64,000 bases of DNA from Clusia tigrina (taxonomy: Eukaryota > Arthropoda > Insecta > Diptera > Clusiidae). Position numbers and translations under genes: made by a program. Below are positions 62,101 to 64,000 of the stretch, piece after piece (the first letter of the stretch is position 1; each line of letters begins with the position of its first letter). The DNA is taken from contig OV050033.1 in NCBI GenBank assembly GCA_920105625.2, positions 93,188,280 through 93,252,279 of the forward strand. The letters run 5' to 3'. Below the pieces are notes generated by a model, which saw nothing but the letters and a program-made list of their open reading frames with translations, had not been told where the DNA came from and searched no databases.

Positions 62101-64000
62101 AAGTTTGCAACATACAAATGCTTGTAACTTCTTACTGGAACGTCATTAAACCTTGAAATTTTGTAACAATAAAGTACTCGAGCCTCCTGTCAATTTAAGC
62201 TATCGCTCAAAGCTATGCTACCCTTGAGTCCCAAATCAAACACTGATAAAACTTCAAATGTCCCTAACTTCTATACGGTACGTCCTACACCTATCAAAGT
62301 TTGCAACATACAAATGCTTGTAACTTTTTACTGGAGCGTCATTAAAGCTTGAAATTTTGTAACAATAAAGTACTCGAGCCTCTTGTCAATTTAAGCTATC
62401 GCTCAAAGCTATGCTACCCTTGAGTCCCAAATCAAACACTTATAAGATTTCAAATGGCCCTAACTTCTATACGGTATGTCCTCCACATATCAAAGTTTGC
62501 AACAAACAAATTCTTGTAACTTTTTACTGGAGCGTCATAAAACCTTGAAATTTTGTAACAATAAAGTACTCGAGCCTCTTGTCAATTTAAGCTATCGCTC
62601 AAAGCTGTGCTACCCTTGAGTCCCAAATCAAACACTGATAAAGCTTCAAATGGCCCTAACTTCTATACGGTACGTCCTACACCTATCAAAGTTTGCAACA
62701 TACAAATGCTTGTAACTTTTTACTGGAGCGTCATTAAACCTTGAAATTTTGTAACAATAAAGTACTCGAGCCTCTTGTCAATTTAAGCTATCGCTCAAAG
62801 CTATGCTACCCTTGAATCCCAAATCAAACACTGATAAAACTTCAAATGTCCCTAACTTCTATACGGTACGTCCTACACCTATCAAAGTTTGCCACATATA
62901 AATGCTTGTAACTTTTTACTGGAGCGTCATAAAACCTTGAAATTTTGTAACAATAAAGTACTTGAGCCTCTTGTCAATTTAAGCTATCGCTGAAAGCTGT
63001 GCTACCCTTGAGTCCCAAAGAAAATAATGATAAAACTTCAAATGGCCCTAACTTCTATACGGTACGTCCTACACCTGTCAAAGTTTGCAACATACAAATG
63101 CTTGTAAGTTTTTACTGGAGCGTCATAAAACCTTGAAATTTTGTAACAATAAAGTACTCGAGGCTCTTGTCAATTTAAGCTATCGCTCAAAGCTGTGCTA
63201 CCCTTGACTCCCAAATCAAACACTTATAAAACTTCAAATGGCCCTAACTTCTATACGGTACGTCCTACATCTATCAAAGTTTGCAACATACAAATGCTTG
63301 TAACTTTTTACTGGAGCGTCATAAAACCTTGAAATTTTGTAACAATAAACTACTCGAGGCTCTTGTCAATTTAAGCTATCGCTCAAAGCTGTGCTACCCT
63401 TGAGTCCCAAATCAAACACTGATAAAAATTCAAATGGCCCTAACTTCTATACGGTACGTCCTACACCTATCAAAGTTTGAAACATATAAATGTTTGTAAC
63501 TTTTTAGTGGAGCGTCATAAAACCTTGAAATTTTGTAACAATAAAGTACTTGAGCCTCTTGTCAATTTAAGCTATCGCTCAAAGCTGTGCTACCCTTGAG
63601 TCCCAAAGCAAATACTGATAAAACTTCAAATGGCCCTAACTTCTATACGGTACGTCCTACACCTGTCAAAGTTTGCAACATACAAATGCTTGTAAGGTTT
63701 TACTGGAGCGTCATAAAACCTTAAAATTTTGTAACAATAAAGTACTCGAGCCTCTTGTCAATTTAAGCTATCGCTCAAAGCTGTGCTACCCTTGAGTCCC
63801 AAATCAAACACTGATAAAAATTCAAATGGCCCTAACTTCTATACGGTACGTCCTACACCTATCAAAGTTTGCAACATACAAATGTTTTGTAACTTTTTAC
63901 TGGAGCGTCATAAAACCTTGAAATTTTGTATCAATAAAGTACTCGAGCCTCTTGTCAATTTAAGCTATCGCTCAAAGCTGTGCTAACCTTGAGTCCCAAA

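Larger units (their letters stand above)
59066..64000. repeat. 196-bp satellite array, right part
   Basis: The same satellite resumes in phase directly after the inserted element: the left flank ends at aataaagta and the right flank continues agtactcgagcctc. About 25 monomers follow to the window edge, where the array is still running. These monomers mostly carry aataaag before the XhoI site, and many carry gctatgctaccc in place of gctgtgctaccc. Blocks here recur at 13- and 4-monomer offsets: the marker tataagattt occurs at 59138, 61671 and 62441, and also left of the element at 56626. Confidence 0.98.

Noticed and set aside
785..63986. Recurring open frames of 60-83 codons on both strands of the satellite, many with nearly the same predicted peptide.
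   Set aside because: They arise because the same monomer is repeated. The period of 196 is not a multiple of three, so no frame continues, and many begin at non-ATG or arbitrary codons. Frames open on opposite strands over the same bases, and monomer indels break them freely. The longer 83-codon frames only reflect one base change (ttcaatacgg) that removes a stop. I see no sign of selection for coding.
1..64000. tRNA, rRNA, telomere repeat or microsatellite within the array.
   Set aside because: Reading by eye gave no tRNA-like A/B boxes with a cloverleaf, no rRNA sequence and no TTAGG-type runs. A tRNAscan and Infernal run would be needed to exclude a diverged copy, but the uniform monomer leaves little room for one.
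1..64000. An undescribed multi-gene system such as a defence island or biosynthetic cluster.
   Set aside because: There are no genes to form one. The only unexplained functional-looking signal is the hairpin set in the LTR.

Overview
The window is almost entirely one satellite DNA. A monomer of about 196 bp is repeated head to tail, in one orientation, from the first base to the last. That makes roughly 320 monomers, by dividing the length after removing the one insertion. Nothing in the array looks like a protein gene or a structured RNA gene. Arrays of this size with higher-order repeats (HORs) are known from centromeric or pericentromeric heterochromatin of eukaryotes. The consensus monomer is about 38% GC by hand count. 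I cannot name the species. The inserted element would fit an arthropod or another invertebrate, but that is a weak inference.

The only non-satellite sequence is a 1372-bp insertion at 57694-59065. It starts TG, ends CA and is flanked by a perfect 4-bp direct repeat, AGTA. Deleting it plus one AGTA restores a normal monomer. It is best read as a solo LTR of a Ty3/gypsy-like retrotransposon, tentatively on the minus strand, because TATATAAA and AATAAA lie in the right order there. Inside it are four hairpins with an identical 19-nt loop on two different stem sequences. The stems differ at eight positions, all by transitions, and the pairing is kept at every one. This is the most interesting signal in the window.

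Layout by shared monomer variants: 1-14026, HOR domain with marker intervals of 7-18 monomers, ended by a 47-bp deletion; 14027-20630, a block copied 22 monomers apart, with a 979-bp five-monomer tandem pair and a 60-bp partial duplication between or within the copies; 20631-27854, irregular; 27855-39012, four HOR copies of 16, 17, 14 and 10 monomers; 39013-39882, transition; 39883-44460 and 44571-49221, two separate 12-monomer tandem pairs; 49222-55060, five monomers repeated 25 monomers apart around a third copy of the 12-monomer unit; 55061-64000, a distal domain holding the solo LTR, with more indels and variants otherwise seen only near the left edge.

No genes work together here. The sequence records unequal exchange or amplification of a satellite plus one retrotransposon insertion that was later reduced to an LTR. 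Both window edges lie inside the array, so its true extent is unknown. Boundaries of HOR blocks are approximate; they come from following shared variants by eye, not from an alignment.
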